Below the pieces are notes generated by a model. That model was not told the DNA's origin, did no database searches, and saw only the letters and a program-made list of their open reading frames with translations. Below, one piece after another: positions 21,364-32,507 of a stretch of 64,000 nt of DNA. Origin of the DNA: Malassezia japonica (lineage: Eukaryota > Basidiomycota > Malasseziomycetes > Malasseziales > Malasseziaceae); contig NC_083372.1 of the NCBI RefSeq assembly GCF_029542785.1, forward strand, positions 868,001 to 932,000, given 5' to 3'. The position numbers were made by a program, and so were the translations under genes. The first letter of the stretch is position 1. Every line of letters begins with the position of its first letter.

Positions 21364-23089
21364 ATGGCAGTCGAGACGGTTGCGACGAAGCCCTTTGAGG
21401 GCCAGAAGCCCGGTACTTCGGGTCTGCGCAAGCGGTATGTGACCCTGCTAATGTAGCGTGAAAGTCTTTGAGCAAGCGCATTACACCGAGAACTTTGTGC
21501 AGTGCATTCTCGACGCGATCCCGGGCGGTGCCCAAGGCGCGACGCTGGTCGTCGGTGGTGATGGCCGCTACTTTTCCGTGCCTGCCGTGCAGAAGATTAT
21601 CCGCCTTTCTGCCGGAAATGGTGTGAAGAAGCTCATTATTGGCCAGAACGGCATTCTCTCGACGCCTGCCGCGTCGCACGTCATCCGCCTGCGCAAGGCG
21701 ACCGGCGGCATTCTGCTGACGGCGAGCCACAACCCCGGTGGCCCCGACGCGGACTTTGGTATCAAGTACAACATGGAGAATGGCGGTCCGGCGCCCGAGG
21801 CGGTCACGAACCAGATCTACAAGCGCACCACCGAGATCACCGAGTACAAGGAGGTGAAGGGCAACGACGTGGACCTCTCTAAGATCGGCACGAGCCAGTT
21901 TGGCGACCTCGAGGTCGAGGTGATTGATTCGGTGAAGGACTACGTCGAGTACCTCGGCCAGATCTTTGACTTTGACTTGATTCGCAGTTTTTTGTCGTCG
22001 GGCGACTTTAGCGTGCGCTTCGACGGTCTGCACGGTGTGACCGGCCCCTACGCCAAGGCGCTGTTTGTCGAGCAGTTTGGCCTCGGCGACAAGGCGGTGC
22101 AGAACTGCGTGCCGCTCCCCGACTTTGGCGGCGGTCACCCCGACCCCAACCTCACCTACGCCAAGACGCTCGTCGATGCTGTCGAGAGCGAGGGCCTCTC
22201 GTTTGGCGCGGCCAGCGATGGTGACGGCGACCGCAACATGATTCTCGGCAAAGGCGCCTTTGTCAACCCCAGCGACAGCGTCGCGATCATTGCCGACTGG
22301 GCGCAGAAGGCGATCCCCTACTTTGCCAAGGGCATCCACGGCCTCGCCCGGTCGATGCCGACCAGCGGCGCGATCGACCGCGTGGCGCGTGCACGCAACT
22401 ATGAGCTCTTCGAGGTGCCGACGGGTACGTACCTTGGCTAACCCAGGCTGGAAGTTCTTTGGCAACCTTATGGATGCCGGCCGTCTCTCGATCTGCGGTG
22501 AGGAGTCGTTCGGCACCGGCTCGGACCACATCCGCGAGAAGGACGGTCTCTGGGCGGTGGTCGCCTGGCTCAGCATCCTCGCAGCAGCCAACAAGGAGAA
22601 GGCGGGCACGAGCGTCGCCGACGTTCTCCAGGGCCACTACGCCAAGTATGGCCGCAACTTCTTCTCGCGCTACGACTACGAGGAGGTGGACAGCGACGGC
22701 GCCAAGAAGGTGATGGACCTGCTGCGCTCGCGCTTCAGCGAGCCGAGCTTCAAGGGCAGCAAGCTCGGTCCCTTCACGGTCGCCGATGCTGACGACTTCT
22801 CGTACACGGACCCCATCGACAAGAGCGTCAGCAAAAACCAAGGCCTGTACGTCCTCTTTGACGACGGCTCGCGCATCATCTTCCGCCTGAGTGGCACCGG
22901 CTCGGCGGGCGCAACGATCCGCCTTTACGTCGAGAAGTACACGCATGACACTGCTGAGTACACGGCCGATGTACAGAAGGCCCTGAAGCCGCTCATCGAC
23001 GAGGCACTCAACCTCGCCCAGCTCGAGCAGCTCACCGGCCGCTCGGCCCCGACCGTGATTACAGTACGTGCGCCGCACTGACCCAGTAA
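21364..23089 (+). CDS. PGM2: Phosphoglucomutase
   Basis: Exons 21364-21434, 21457-22424, 22447-23063 and 23087-23089 give 552 residues, typical for the alpha-D-phosphohexomutase family. The active-site phosphoserine loop is [18 protein letters not shown], the metal loop DGDGDRNM, the sugar loop [18 protein letters not shown]. It interconverts glucose-1-P and glucose-6-P. Introns are 22, 22 and 23 nt. The last intron ends directly before the TAA, so the final coding exon is the stop codon alone and the protein ends SAPTVIT, exactly as in animal PGM1. The yeast symbol is used by family; the paralogue cannot be distinguished. Confidence 0.94.
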
Positions 23090-23135
23090 ATCGCGCCTTT
23101 TTTAGTCATCCGTGCTCGGGCCGCCTCTTGCGTGA

Positions 23136-24323
23136 ATGTTTCGTGTAGCGGCACAGCGCAGTGCGCGAGTAGGAGTACTTTCCCTTCCTCGTCTTTCTGT
23201 TTGTAGGTTTGCGACGATGCCCTCCGTGCCGCAGACGATGCGTGCGGTGCTCATCCGCGACAAGGTCGGACCGTCGAGTGCGCTGTACATTGGTGACGCG
23301 CCGACGCCCCAGCTCGCCGACGGCCAGAATGGTGGCAAAGACGATGTCATTGTGAAGGTCAAGGCATTTGGACTGAACCGCATGGACTTGCTCCAACGCG
23401 AGGGCAAGTACCCCATTCCGCCGGGCGCGAGCCCGATTCTCGGCGTCGAGTTTAGCGGGCACGTCGCCGAGGTCGGTGCGGGGGTCTCGTCCGTTGCGCC
23501 CGGCGACGAGGTGTTTGGCCTGGCGACGGGCGGCGCGTACGCCGATTACGTGCGTATCCCTGCGCCGATGGTCATGAAGAAGCCTACCGAGCTCTCGTGG
23601 GTCCAGGCGGCGAGCATGCCCGAGGCGTTCCTCACCGCCTTCCAGGCGCTCCATGTCCTGGGCTCGCTCCAAAAGGGCGAGGATCTGCTGGTGCACGCGG
23701 GTGCCTCGGGCGTCGGTCTCGCCGCGATCCAGCTCGCCAAGGCGCACGGTGCGCGCCACGTCTACGTCACCGCCGGCTCCGAAGAAAAGATTGCCTTTTG
23801 CCAGTCCCTCGGAGCGACGGCCGGCTTCAACTACAAGACCGGCAGCTGGAAGGAGGGTCTGATGCAGGCGACCGACAACCAGGGCGTCGACGTGATTATG
23901 GACTTTGTGGGTGCGCCGTACTTTGCCGACAACCTTGCATCGCTGAAGCGCGACGGCCGCCTGACGATGCAGGGCTTTATGGGCGGCGCTGTGGCCAAGG
24001 ACGTGAACCTTGGCACGATTCTGGCCAAGCGCCTGCGCATCGAAGGCAGCACGCTGCGTAGCCGCTCGCTGGACTACCAGTCGAAGCTGGTCCAGGACTT
24101 TTTCCACAGCGGCGGGCTCCAAGCGATCACCAAGGGTGTGCAGCGCGACAAGACGGAAGTCGGCTCGCCCCGCCTTGTGGTGTACGACACCTTTGACTGG
24201 AACGAGATTCGCCAGGCGCACGACACGATGGCTGCCAACAAAAGTATGTATACCACACTCACACAGACACGGGCAAGAGTAGGTCTCGTTATGCTCACCG
24301 CAGTTGTCGTGACGATTTCGTAG
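23136..24323 (+). CDS. Zn-independent quinone oxidoreductase (PIG3/QOR-like MDR family)
   Basis: Exons 23136-24243, 24267-24278 and 24304-24323 give 379 residues. The first ~27 residues (MFRVAAQRSARVGVLSLPR) look like a mitochondrial targeting sequence. The medium-chain dehydrogenase fold follows: FGLNRMDLLQREGKYPIPPG, then the NADPH site VHAGASGVGLAAIQLAK. The zinc ligands of alcohol dehydrogenases are absent. The closest pattern is human TP53I3/PIG3. The middle coding exon is only 12 nt, flanked by 23- and 25-nt introns; splicing gives ANKNTGKIVVTIS, the usual C-terminal strand of the family. It likely reduces quinones or alkenals with NADPH. Confidence 0.85.
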   Translation: MFRVAAQRSARVGVLSLPRLSVCRFATMPSVPQTMRAVLIRDKVGPSSALYIGDAPTPQLADGQNGGKDDVIVKVKAFGLNRMDLLQREGKYPIPPGASPILGVEFSGHVAEVGAGVSSVAPGDEVFGLATGGAYADYVRIPAPMVMKKPTELSWVQAASMPEAFLTAFQALHVLGSLQKGEDLLVHAGASGVGLAAIQLAKAHGARHVYVTAGSEEKIAFCQSLGATAGFNYKTGSWKEGLMQATDNQGVDVIMDFVGAPYFADNLASLKRDGRLTMQGFMGGAVAKDVNLGTILAKRLRIEGSTLRSRSLDYQSKLVQDFFHSGGLQAITKGVQRDKTEVGSPRLVVYDTFDWNEIRQAHDTMAANKSMYTTLTQTRARVGLVMLTAVVVTIS

Positions 24324-24358
24324 TGTATCGCCGGAATGATTTCGTGACTATAGTACAA

Positions 24359-25030
24359 TTATCCAGAGAATTCCGGACGGCGGGAGATGGACGGCGGAGG
24401 CACCGCTTCCTTTTGAACCTCGCCCGAGTCCAGGCTCTTGGTGTAGCGGTCCTGGATCGTGTCAAAGACATGGTCCAGGTTCGCGATCGCGTCGGTGAAC
24501 GCCTCGACGGCGGTGGTGGTGTTTTCTGTGGTTAGCCTGCTCTGGCAAAGGGGATCTCAGTAGGAACAATTGGAATATGCGTATAATAAGGCCTTCCATT
24601 GCCGTAGCTCTGGCACCGAAAAAGGTGTCATCCCAGAGAGAGATTGGAGAAACACGTACCATACATCTGGATGCGCATGTGGATCTTGCTCTCCGACGGG
24701 TGGGGAATCGTATAACCGCAAAATTCGACGCGCGGGCTAACGTTAGCTTGCTCGCAGAATGCGACCCCTCATAAACGAAGAATTCCAATTTTTGTAGCCC
24801 CCATTACACAAGTGTATCGGGACAAAAAGTATAGTATAATCATGGGGGTCGCTGCGCAACGTACTCTTTCATCAGCATATAGCGCAAGGCATTGCCGAGC
24901 GTGTGGTCCTCGTCCATTATACAGAACGTGACCGCGGTCAAGCCAACATCGTGTCCGGGAAGCTGCATTAGCCAGCGCAACCTACGAGCGAAATTTTGCC
25001 GCGGACCGCCGCCGCGTCCAGCTCGTCCAT
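24359..25030 (-). CDS. RPC19: RNA polymerase I and III subunit AC19
   Basis: Four exons on the minus strand, 25030-24986, 24962-24865, 24736-24660 and 24525-24359, give 128 residues (yeast 142). No single long reading frame exists, so the gene is easy to miss. The assembled protein contains [35 protein letters not shown] and [20 protein letters not shown], all diagnostic of the AC19/alpha-like subunit that pairs with AC40. It ends in a Pro-rich tail. Introns are 23, 128 and 134 nt; the two long ones are the longest found in this window. Confidence 0.9.
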
Positions 25031-25146
25031 CGTAGGCTCGTCAAACAATTTTTTGCGGCCGACCGCGCCCACGCGCAAGGATGCTGACTAAGCATGCCAG
25101 TTGCGGGCGAGCCAACTGCGCGTGGGGACCCTTAGGACCGGCCGTC

Positions 25147-26974
25147 ATGTCTTGGCGACTGGGCAAGAGTACGTCGCTCAACTCACACAGAATTACGCGA
25201 TAGCTCGAGCTTCTCGTTTGGGTCACAACCTGTGACATTGCCAGTCGACCGCTCCGCGACACCGAAGCCCAATGCGTCCGGCCACCAGCGGACTGGGAGC
25301 CGGGACCCCACGTCCATTCCCTCGACCCCCACCTCGCCAGAGGCGCCACGCAAGGCGGTGGGCGGCTCCAACTCGGATCTGCTAACGGTCAGCGTGGTCA
25401 CTGCGCGTGGTCTGTCACTCCCATCAGGCAAGACCCTCCAAACAGACGCAAAGAAGGCGCAGGGCGGTGATGCTTCGCAGCCGAAGCGCACGCTACGGCA
25501 GCGGCAGGCACTCCTGCCCTATGTTGTGCTGGAGTTTGACAAGAATGAGGTGCTGATCCTCGCATCGGGCGGCGATCTTCCCTCGCCGCAGTGGCAGTTT
25601 ACCGCAAACTTGTACGTAACCCACCCCACCCCTCTCTAACCCAGCGACGTCTCGCGCAAGACCGAAGTGAGTCTGCATGTGTATATGCGTGGCGAGGCTG
25701 TGGTCTCACCTACACCCACTGGCATACTTGGCCTCTTCCGCAGCTATACGCCGAAAGCCGAGGACCAACAAGGAGCGCGGCGCAACCCCATGACGGACCT
25801 GATGGGCGAGAGCGATGTTTATCTCGGAAGCGCCAAGCTCGTCCCATCGTTTGAAAGTGCACGTTCATTGGATACGTGGCTCCCCATTTCTGGCGGCACA
25901 GGCGAAATTCATGTACAGCTAGCCTACAAGCCCCAGCAAGGACACACGCTCTCCATCGAGTCCTTTGAGCTCCTCAAGGTGATTGGCAAAGGCAGTTTCG
26001 GCAAGGTGATGCAAGTGCGGAAACGCGATACGGCACGCATCTATGCCCTCAAGATCATCCGCAAAGCGCATATTATTTCACGGTCGGAAGTGACGCACAC
26101 GCTGGCGGAGCGCACGGTCCTTGCACAAGTAAACAGTCCCTTTATCGTGCCGCTTAAGTTCTCGTTCCAGAGCCCCGACAAGCTGTACCTTGGACTGGCG
26201 TTTGTGAATGGTGGCGAGCTCTTTCACCACCTGCAGCGCGAAGGGCGCTTTAGTGAGGCGCGTGCGCGCTTCTACACCGCCGAGCTCTTTTGTGCATTGG
26301 AGCATCTGCACGACTTCAACGTCATCTACCGTGACTTGAAGCCGGAAAATATCCTGTTGGACTATACCGGGCACATTGCGTTGTGCGACTTTGGCCTATG
26401 CAAGCTGAATATGGGTGACAAAGAGACGACGCATACCTTTTGCGGCACGCCCGAGTACCTCGCACCCGAGCTGCTGTTGGGCCACGGCTATACCAAATCC
26501 GTCGACTGGTGGACGCTCGGCGTGCTCCTCTACGAGATGCTCACGGGCCTGCCCCCCTTCTACTCGGAGGACGTGAACGAGATGTACCGCAAGATTCTTC
26601 ATAACCCCCTGACTTTCCCCCCCGAAGTGCAGCCGGACGCGCGCGACTTGCTGACGCGACTGCTGCACCGCGATGCATCACAGCGCCTGGGATACGGCCC
26701 TCACGGCGCAGCAGATATCAAAAGTCATCCATTTTTCACCAAGCATATCGACTGGAACCAGCTCCTTGCCAAAAAGGTCCAGCCACCCTTCAAGCCCGGC
26801 GTGGCCTCGGCCTTTGACACGTCCAACTTTGACCCCGAGTTCACCAGCGAGCCCGCGTTGGACAGCGTCGTGGATGAGAGCCATATGATCAGCGCCACCA
26901 ACCAAGAGCAATTCGCCGGTTTTAGCTACAATGCTGCTGCGGAAGGCGCAAGCGGCGAGAGTTTATGGCAGTAA
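25147..26974 (+). CDS. YPK1: AGC protein kinase of the Ypk1/Gad8 (SGK) class
   Basis: Exons 25147-25168, 25191-25611 and 25645-26974 give 590 residues. The start MSWRLGKKLRDSSSF resembles S. pombe Gad8 (MSWKL...). A C2-like domain occupies about residues 60-235. The kinase begins at IGKGSFGKVMQV (~260), with YRDLKPENILL (~373), DFGLCKL, activation loop TTHTFCGTPEYLAPE (~412) and hydrophobic motif FAGFSY (~571). This is the TORC2 target that controls plasma-membrane lipids. The first exon codes only 22 nt and is joined by a 22-nt intron; the frame also opens at a GTG at 25232, which I reject as a start. Its ATG is 116 bp from the divergent RPC19 ATG. Confidence 0.93.
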
Positions 26975-27124
26975 CCCTCGCGTCACACCGACGCGCTGCC
27001 ACCGGCCCCCTCCCTGGACATAGAAATGTGCAATTATTTTTACGCGTTTTTTTGTGGGGTCGCCCCACACCCCCCCCTTTGGCCGCTTCCGTCACGCTCC
27101 TGTTTTTTTCACGCGTCCCGAGTG

Positions 27125-27583
27125 ATGGCGAGGACTATGGTGGCGAGCATGTGGCGGTTTTCGGGCGTGTTTGTCGTGATGACGACGGTGTTTATGCTGT
27201 GTACAATGCAAGTCACAGCGCAAAATACGCCGATCCAGTCGCCGACAAACGCCTACTTTACCCCCTCGCAGACCTACACGCCGATCACCACGTTGCAATC
27301 TGTGACAAACGGCAAGCCGATGACTATTTCTGGTGTGGGCCCTGACCTCTCCACGAACCCGTATACCTGGAACTACACTGCCCCCCAGTCGACGCTCGAT
27401 CCGACGACGAATCCCGCGATCATGTCGAGCCTCGCCAAAGCCGGTGTGCCGGTCGGTCCGAGTGTGAGCAACCTGCAGCCGGACCCTGCGAACCTGCAGA
27501 CGGCCGGTGCGATGGCGCATACGGTCAACTACGCGCTGCTGGCCCTTGCGGCCGTGCTAGGCGTGGCCGCCGCGCGGCTCTAA
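27125..27583 (+). CDS. Small secreted, probably GPI-anchored protein of unknown function
   Basis: A 152-residue protein starting MARTMVASMWRFSGVFVVM. It has an N-terminal signal sequence, probably cleaved near AQN, then a Thr/Ser/Pro/Asn-rich body, and ends in a hydrophobic tail (NYALLALAAVLGVAAARL) after small residues, the arrangement of a GPI-anchored wall or membrane protein. The body has no cysteines. The frame is open further upstream, but the upstream residues lack a signal peptide and include a homopolymer-rich stretch, so I use the ATG at 27125. I recognise no family. Confidence 0.65.
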   Translation: MARTMVASMWRFSGVFVVMTTVFMLCTMQVTAQNTPIQSPTNAYFTPSQTYTPITTLQSVTNGKPMTISGVGPDLSTNPYTWNYTAPQSTLDPTTNPAIMSSLAKAGVPVGPSVSNLQPDPANLQTAGAMAHTVNYALLALAAVLGVAAARL

Positions 27584-27641
27584 TCCCGATGTACTATAGA
27601 GAGTGGCATAGTTTTCTTTTTCGTAGCCTTTACGAGTTGCG

Positions 27642-29110
27642 CTACGCAAACGACGTCTGAGGCGACGACTGCGCAGTCGAGGACTGTGTTGCGCCCCGTG
27701 CTGCAGCTGCTGCCGCCGGCATCGAGGCCGCCTTGCCCCCCGCCGCAGGATGTTGCGAAGGGGTCGCAGGGTGTCCGGAAAGGATCGACTGGGCAGACGG
27801 CTTCTCCTCGAGCATTTCGTACATGAGAACGAAGTTTTTCGAGACCTTCTCCCAAGAGCCTGGGTCGAAGAAGACATAGGTTCCGCGCTCGTACGTCGGC
27901 GTCTTTTGCAGCGGCTCCGTATTTTGCTCCTTGGTCAGCCAGAGGTGCAGGCCCTTGTGGTAGCGCCAGTTTCGCGCATAAAGTTCCTGCGCCGCAGCTT
28001 CTTGCAGTACATCGCGGGGCGTCGAGTAAAAGATAAAAAAGAGCGTCTCGTCACTGAAGCTCGCAATCTTGGTCTGCGCTGGCGGCGGCGGCTGGACATT
28101 GTAGCAGCTCGGCAGCTGGTACGCAGGCTCTACCTGTAGCGAAGCCAGCGCAGGATCTTGCGACCAGGGGGTAACAAACGACGACGAGAGCGCGTCGAGC
28201 GAGTCGAGGTTCATGCCGAGCGTCTGCAGGTTGTTGCCCATCGTCAGCATCGACATATCGGGATCCTGCGTTTTGATCAGGCTCACGAGGCCCACAAGGC
28301 CGAACCGGTCGGCAGGCGAAGAGAGGACTTGGTGGATGGGCATGTTGGCCACCTCACGGTTCGCCACGTACGCGGCGTGCCCCGGTGCATCGTGCTCGAG
28401 CGCCTGCGCGTCGGCATCCGCGTGGCCGTCCACGCGTATCGCACTTTCCGCGCTCGGACGGGTAAGGCCTATCCGGCTCAAAGCGTCCGGCGGCGGCTGC
28501 GCGCCATACGACTGCATCCACGCGGACTGTGCCGAAGGCGGCGCATTCACCGTGCTCGGCGATTGCGGCGCATGCAGGTTGTGTTTCCGTGCCAGGTCCT
28601 GCGCCAGGTTTTGCCGTTGCTGCTGCTGCTCCTGCTGCCAGGCCGCAGGCGCCGGGTGATCTGGGTAAGACAATGGAAAAAAGGATAGACGTACCCATCG
28701 GGTGCACATTGCCCGAAGCGCCGTGTGCCGCGGCCGCGGCGCTGCGCTCCGTCGCATGGCCACGGTTCAGTGCAGGAAACTCGTCGTGGGTGAACGGCGC
28801 GGCGCGCGATAACATGCCCATCATCCCCGAGCCGAGCGACGAGTTGGACACGCCCGTCCCTGCCTGGCTCGCATACGACGAAAAAAGACTGTTGCTCGGC
28901 GCAGCGCCCGAGCTCACCGACGAGTGGGGCGCAACTTGCGATACCAGTGCCGGGAAGTCTGCCATGTCGAGATTCGTGGCGTTGGACGTGGTCGACGCAA
29001 AGCCAGGGTGGTTGCCGCCCATGGCGCTCGCGCTGCCAAAGCCCAGAGACGGACCCGCGTTGTTCGAAGAAGGACGCCTGAATTAGCCACAGTACCTACC
29101 CTGAGTTCAT
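27642..29110 (-). CDS. CDC36: CCR4-NOT complex subunit NOT2
   Basis: Exons (minus) 29110-29100, 29077-28695 and 28660-27642, 470 residues. The C-terminal NOT box is clear: [42 protein letters not shown], then [29 protein letters not shown]. Upstream is the NOT2 LIM-like segment [19 protein letters not shown]. The N-terminal half is low-complexity (Ser, Asn, Gln runs). Exon 1 codes 11 nt (MNSG) and is joined through a 22-nt intron; the second intron is 34 nt. NOT2 dimerises with NOT3/5 in the deadenylase complex. Its ATG is 182 bp from the divergent GLO3 ATG. Confidence 0.92.
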
Positions 29111-29292
29111 CAATACAGACGCTCCAGTATTGGGGGTATGCGCAGATCCGCGCAGTGCCATCACTCAGCCAAGTCGTGGCGCAGGCAATACGAAGTGCGG
29201 CGCCGTGTCGCTGGCCTTTTTCGGGCCTCGTTAGGTCTACGCATAAATCCCACGACAACACAAGCACGCTGCTCGACCGTTCCACCAAGAGG

Positions 29293-30769
29293 ATGGCGAC
29301 GGGCCCCGCCAAGGAGGAGATCGCGGAGATCTTCAAGTCTTTCAAGAATGCACACAAAGCCAACAAGGTGTGCTTTGACTGCGGAGCGAAGAACCCTACG
29401 TGGGCGAGCGCGACGTTCGCCGTGTACATCTGCTTGGACTGCTCGTCGGTGCACCGCAACATGGGTGTGCACATCACCTTTGTCCGTTCGACGAACCTCG
29501 ACTCGTGGTCCTGGCCGCAGCTGCGCCTGATGAAGGTCGGCGGAAACGGCGCGGCGAGCGACTTCTTTGCGGCACACGGCGGCAGCGCGCTCCTCGCGCC
29601 GTCGACCGAGGGCAAGGTCAAGTACACATCGCAGGTCGCGGCACTCTACAAGGAGGAGCTGCAGCGCCGCGCGCTCCAAGACGCCGCAGGGCTCGGCCTC
29701 AGCACGCCGTTTGCCATTCCGGGAGTAACGCAGCTGGGCGCGCGCGCGGCGCAGAGCAACGAGGTGGACTTTTTCGACGAGTGGGACGCGCCGGCGCAGC
29801 CCGCCGCTTCGGCGGGCGCTGTGCCCGCGCCGCCGATCGCCGAGACGCCGCTCGCAGACGTGGTCGAGCCGGCGGTCCCTGCGCCGGCGCCTGTGCCGGC
29901 TCCGGCGCCCCGCCCAGTGACCTCGGCGGCGCTCCGTGGCCAGGCCCAAGGCGCGCCGCGCCGCGCGGGTGCGCTGGGCGCGGTGCGCTCGACCAACAGC
30001 CCCTCTCTCGGCGCCAAGCCGGGCAAGCTGGGCCTTGGCGTGCGCAAAACGGGCACGACGGGCGCCTTTGACTTTGACGCGGCCGAGCGCCGTGTCAAGG
30101 AGGAGCAGGCGCAGGCCGCGCAGGCCGCCGAGGCCGCGCGGCACGCGCAGGAGGCCGCGGACGCTGCCGCGAAGGATGAGGCGCAGCGCCAGGCCGCGCT
30201 CCAGCCCGAAGCGCCGGCCGCTGCGCCCGCGCCCACGCCTGCGCCGCGTATCGAAAAGGCGGGGCCTACGAAGCAGGCCGGTGTCGACCGTCTTGGCATG
30301 GGCTTCTCGCGCCTGGGCCTTGCGCAGGCCCGCTCCAAGGCGGCGCTCGAAAAGGCGGCGGCGGCCAAGAAGGAGAGCCTCGCCGAGGCCGAAGAGACCA
30401 ACTATGCCCGGACGCAGTTCTCGTCGCAAAAGTGTACGTATCGTTACTCACGCAGCCATCTCTTCCGACCAATACTTCCAGCGCGGGGGCTACGACTCGA
30501 ATGCCTCTTCCGAGTCCCAGGCACGACTCGCCAACTTCCAGGGCCAGACGTCCATCTCCTCGAACCAGTACTTTGGCCGCGAGGAGGAAGAGGACGAGGG
30601 GTACGAGCCGCCGGAGCGCGACGACTTTGCCGAGCTCGAGGCGTCGGCCAAGGCATACTACCAAAAGTTTATGTCGAACCCTGACGTGCAGCAGGGCATC
30701 GAATCGTTCCGCGCCGGCGCGATGAAGCTCTCGCAGTACCTCGAGGACATGAGCCGCAACGGGGCGTAG
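29293..30769 (+). CDS. GLO3: ADP-ribosylation factor GTPase-activating protein (ArfGAP2/3, Glo3)
   Basis: Exons 29293-30433 and 30456-30769, 484 residues. The N-terminal ArfGAP zinc finger is [19 protein letters not shown] then [15 protein letters not shown], with the catalytic arginine in VRSTNLD. The middle is a long Ala/Pro/Gln-rich helix region. The C-terminal Glo3 motif appears twice, [12 protein letters not shown] and [10 protein letters not shown]. The protein acts on Arf1 in COPI retrograde traffic. The 22-nt intron (30434-30455) lies just before the first Glo3 repeat and keeps SSQKSISSDQYF in frame. Confidence 0.93.
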
Positions 30770-30834
30770 TGCGGTACACACCTCCATAATTACGAAGAAA
30801 CCGTAGCGACGTGACTCCTTTGGCTTGTGCAGCG

Positions 30835-32061
30835 ATGTCGACGTTTGGCACGTACTACCGCGTCTCTACCTTTGGCGAGTCGCACTGCAAGGCAGTTGGT
30901 TGTGTTGTGGATGGCATCCCCCCGGGTCTGGCTGTGGAGGATGTCGACATCCAGCGGCAGCTCACGCGCCGGCGTCCGGGCCAAAGCAACCTGACGACCC
31001 CGCGCGACGAAAAGGACAAGGTCGAGATCCTTTCGGGCACGGAGCGCAACGTCACGCTGGGTACGCCTGTGGCAATGATGGTGCGCAACCAGGACCAGCG
31101 CCCGCACGACTACACCGACGAGACGCTCGACGCTTATCCCCGCCCGAGCCACGCCGACTTTACCTACCTGGAAAAGTACAACGTCAAGGCTAGCAGTGGT
31201 GGCGGTCGCAGCAGCGCGCGCGAGACCATCGGGCGTGTTGCCGCAGGTGCGCTCGCGGAAAAGTACCTCAAAGAGGCCTACGGCATCGAGATCGTGGCGT
31301 TCGTCTCGGGCGTTGGCCAGGTGCACCTGCCGCAGTACATCGCCAAGACCTCGGAGGAGGACGAGGAGACGGAGCTGCCGATGAGCGAGAACTTTATCAA
31401 CCTCCTCAGCACTGTCACGCGCGAGAGCGTCGACAAGGAGGACGTGCGCTGCCCGGACGCGGACGTCGCCGAGCGCATGCGCCAGCGCATCCTCGCGGCC
31501 AAGTCGAAGAACGACTCGATCGGCGGCACGGTCACTTGTGTGATCCGCAACACCCCGGTCGGCCTCGGCGAGCCCTCATTCGATAAGCTCGAGGCGCTGC
31601 TCGGCCACGCCATGATGAGCATTCCGGCGACCAAGGGCTTCGAAATCGGCTCGGGCTTCCGCGGCACCGAGGTGCCGGGCAGCATCCACAACGATCCGTT
31701 CGTCACCAAGCCCGACGGGAGCCTGGGCACCAAGACCAACTGGAGCGGCGGAATTCAGGGCGGTATCTCGAACGGGGAGCATATCTACTTCCGCGTCGCT
31801 TTCAAGCCTCCTGCGACCATCTCGCAGGAGCAGAAAACGACCCAGTACGACGGCACGGAGGGCGTCCTCAGCACGCGCGGACGCCACGACCCGTGCGTCG
31901 TCCCGCGCGCCATCCCGATCGTGGAGTCTATGGCTGCGCTCGTGCTCATGGACACGGTCCTCGCACAAGACGCGCGGTCCAAGGCGGCGAGCGTCCTGGA
32001 CCCAGCCGCGATCGGCGCACTGCCGCGCAGCATGAAAAAGCACAACCACCCCTCGGTGTAA
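30835..32061 (+). CDS. ARO2: Chorismate synthase
   Basis: A 408-residue intronless enzyme starting [17 protein letters not shown]. Family signatures include [31 protein letters not shown], the flavin-site [16 protein letters not shown] and [17 protein letters not shown]. It makes chorismate from EPSP, the branch point towards Trp (with TRP4 in this window), Phe and Tyr. The frame also opens at a GTG at 30811, but the ATG at 30835 gives the conserved N-terminus. It is tail-to-tail with RSM27, 54 bp between stops. Confidence 0.96.
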   Translation: MSTFGTYYRVSTFGESHCKAVGCVVDGIPPGLAVEDVDIQRQLTRRRPGQSNLTTPRDEKDKVEILSGTERNVTLGTPVAMMVRNQDQRPHDYTDETLDAYPRPSHADFTYLEKYNVKASSGGGRSSARETIGRVAAGALAEKYLKEAYGIEIVAFVSGVGQVHLPQYIAKTSEEDEETELPMSENFINLLSTVTRESVDKEDVRCPDADVAERMRQRILAAKSKNDSIGGTVTCVIRNTPVGLGEPSFDKLEALLGHAMMSIPATKGFEIGSGFRGTEVPGSIHNDPFVTKPDGSLGTKTNWSGGIQGGISNGEHIYFRVAFKPPATISQEQKTTQYDGTEGVLSTRGRHDPCVVPRAIPIVESMAALVLMDTVLAQDARSKAASVLDPAAIGALPRSMKKHNHPSV

Positions 32062-32115
32062 GTAGTAGCAGACAAGAAGATCGCTTTCTGGATTGGTATA
32101 TGTACGCGAAACGCG

Positions 32116-32503
32116 CTACTTTTTCTTGCCTTTCATCGTCGCACGACGGCCCTCGCCTGTATGTCAGTCGGTCGAACAACGTACCCTTCTTAGGCGGACC
32201 CTTGCCAAGCATCTTCTTGCGCTCCACGTCCGCAAGACGCTGGATCTCTTCGGGGAAGGTCATGCGGCCCATCGCAGGCACCGCCTCGCGGATCGACTTG
32301 AGGTTCAGCTGTGGGGGGTAGTACTTGAGCATCGCAGCGCCGACCAGTGACTGGCGCAGGTACTTTGCACCCGTACGTACGCCAGTAGGGTTATATGTGG
32401 TGCCAAACACCTTGCAGCGCAGCGCCTGCAGCGCAGCAAGCGACTTTGCCGGAGCACCTGCCATCAGGAGGAAACGCTCGCTCGTCGCGCCGGCCTTCTT
32501 CAT
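32116..32503 (-). CDS. RSM27: Mitochondrial small-subunit ribosomal protein mS33
   Basis: Exons (minus) 32503-32185 and 32156-32116, 119 residues. The core VFGTTYNPTGVRTGAKYLRQ and the C-terminal KGPPKKGEGRRATMKGKKK match the Rsm27/mS33 family. The 28-nt intron (32157-32184) is removed to give PPKKGEGRR. A palindromic TCACGTGA lies only 5 bp upstream of the ATG. Confidence 0.88.
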
Positions 32504-32507
32504 CTAG

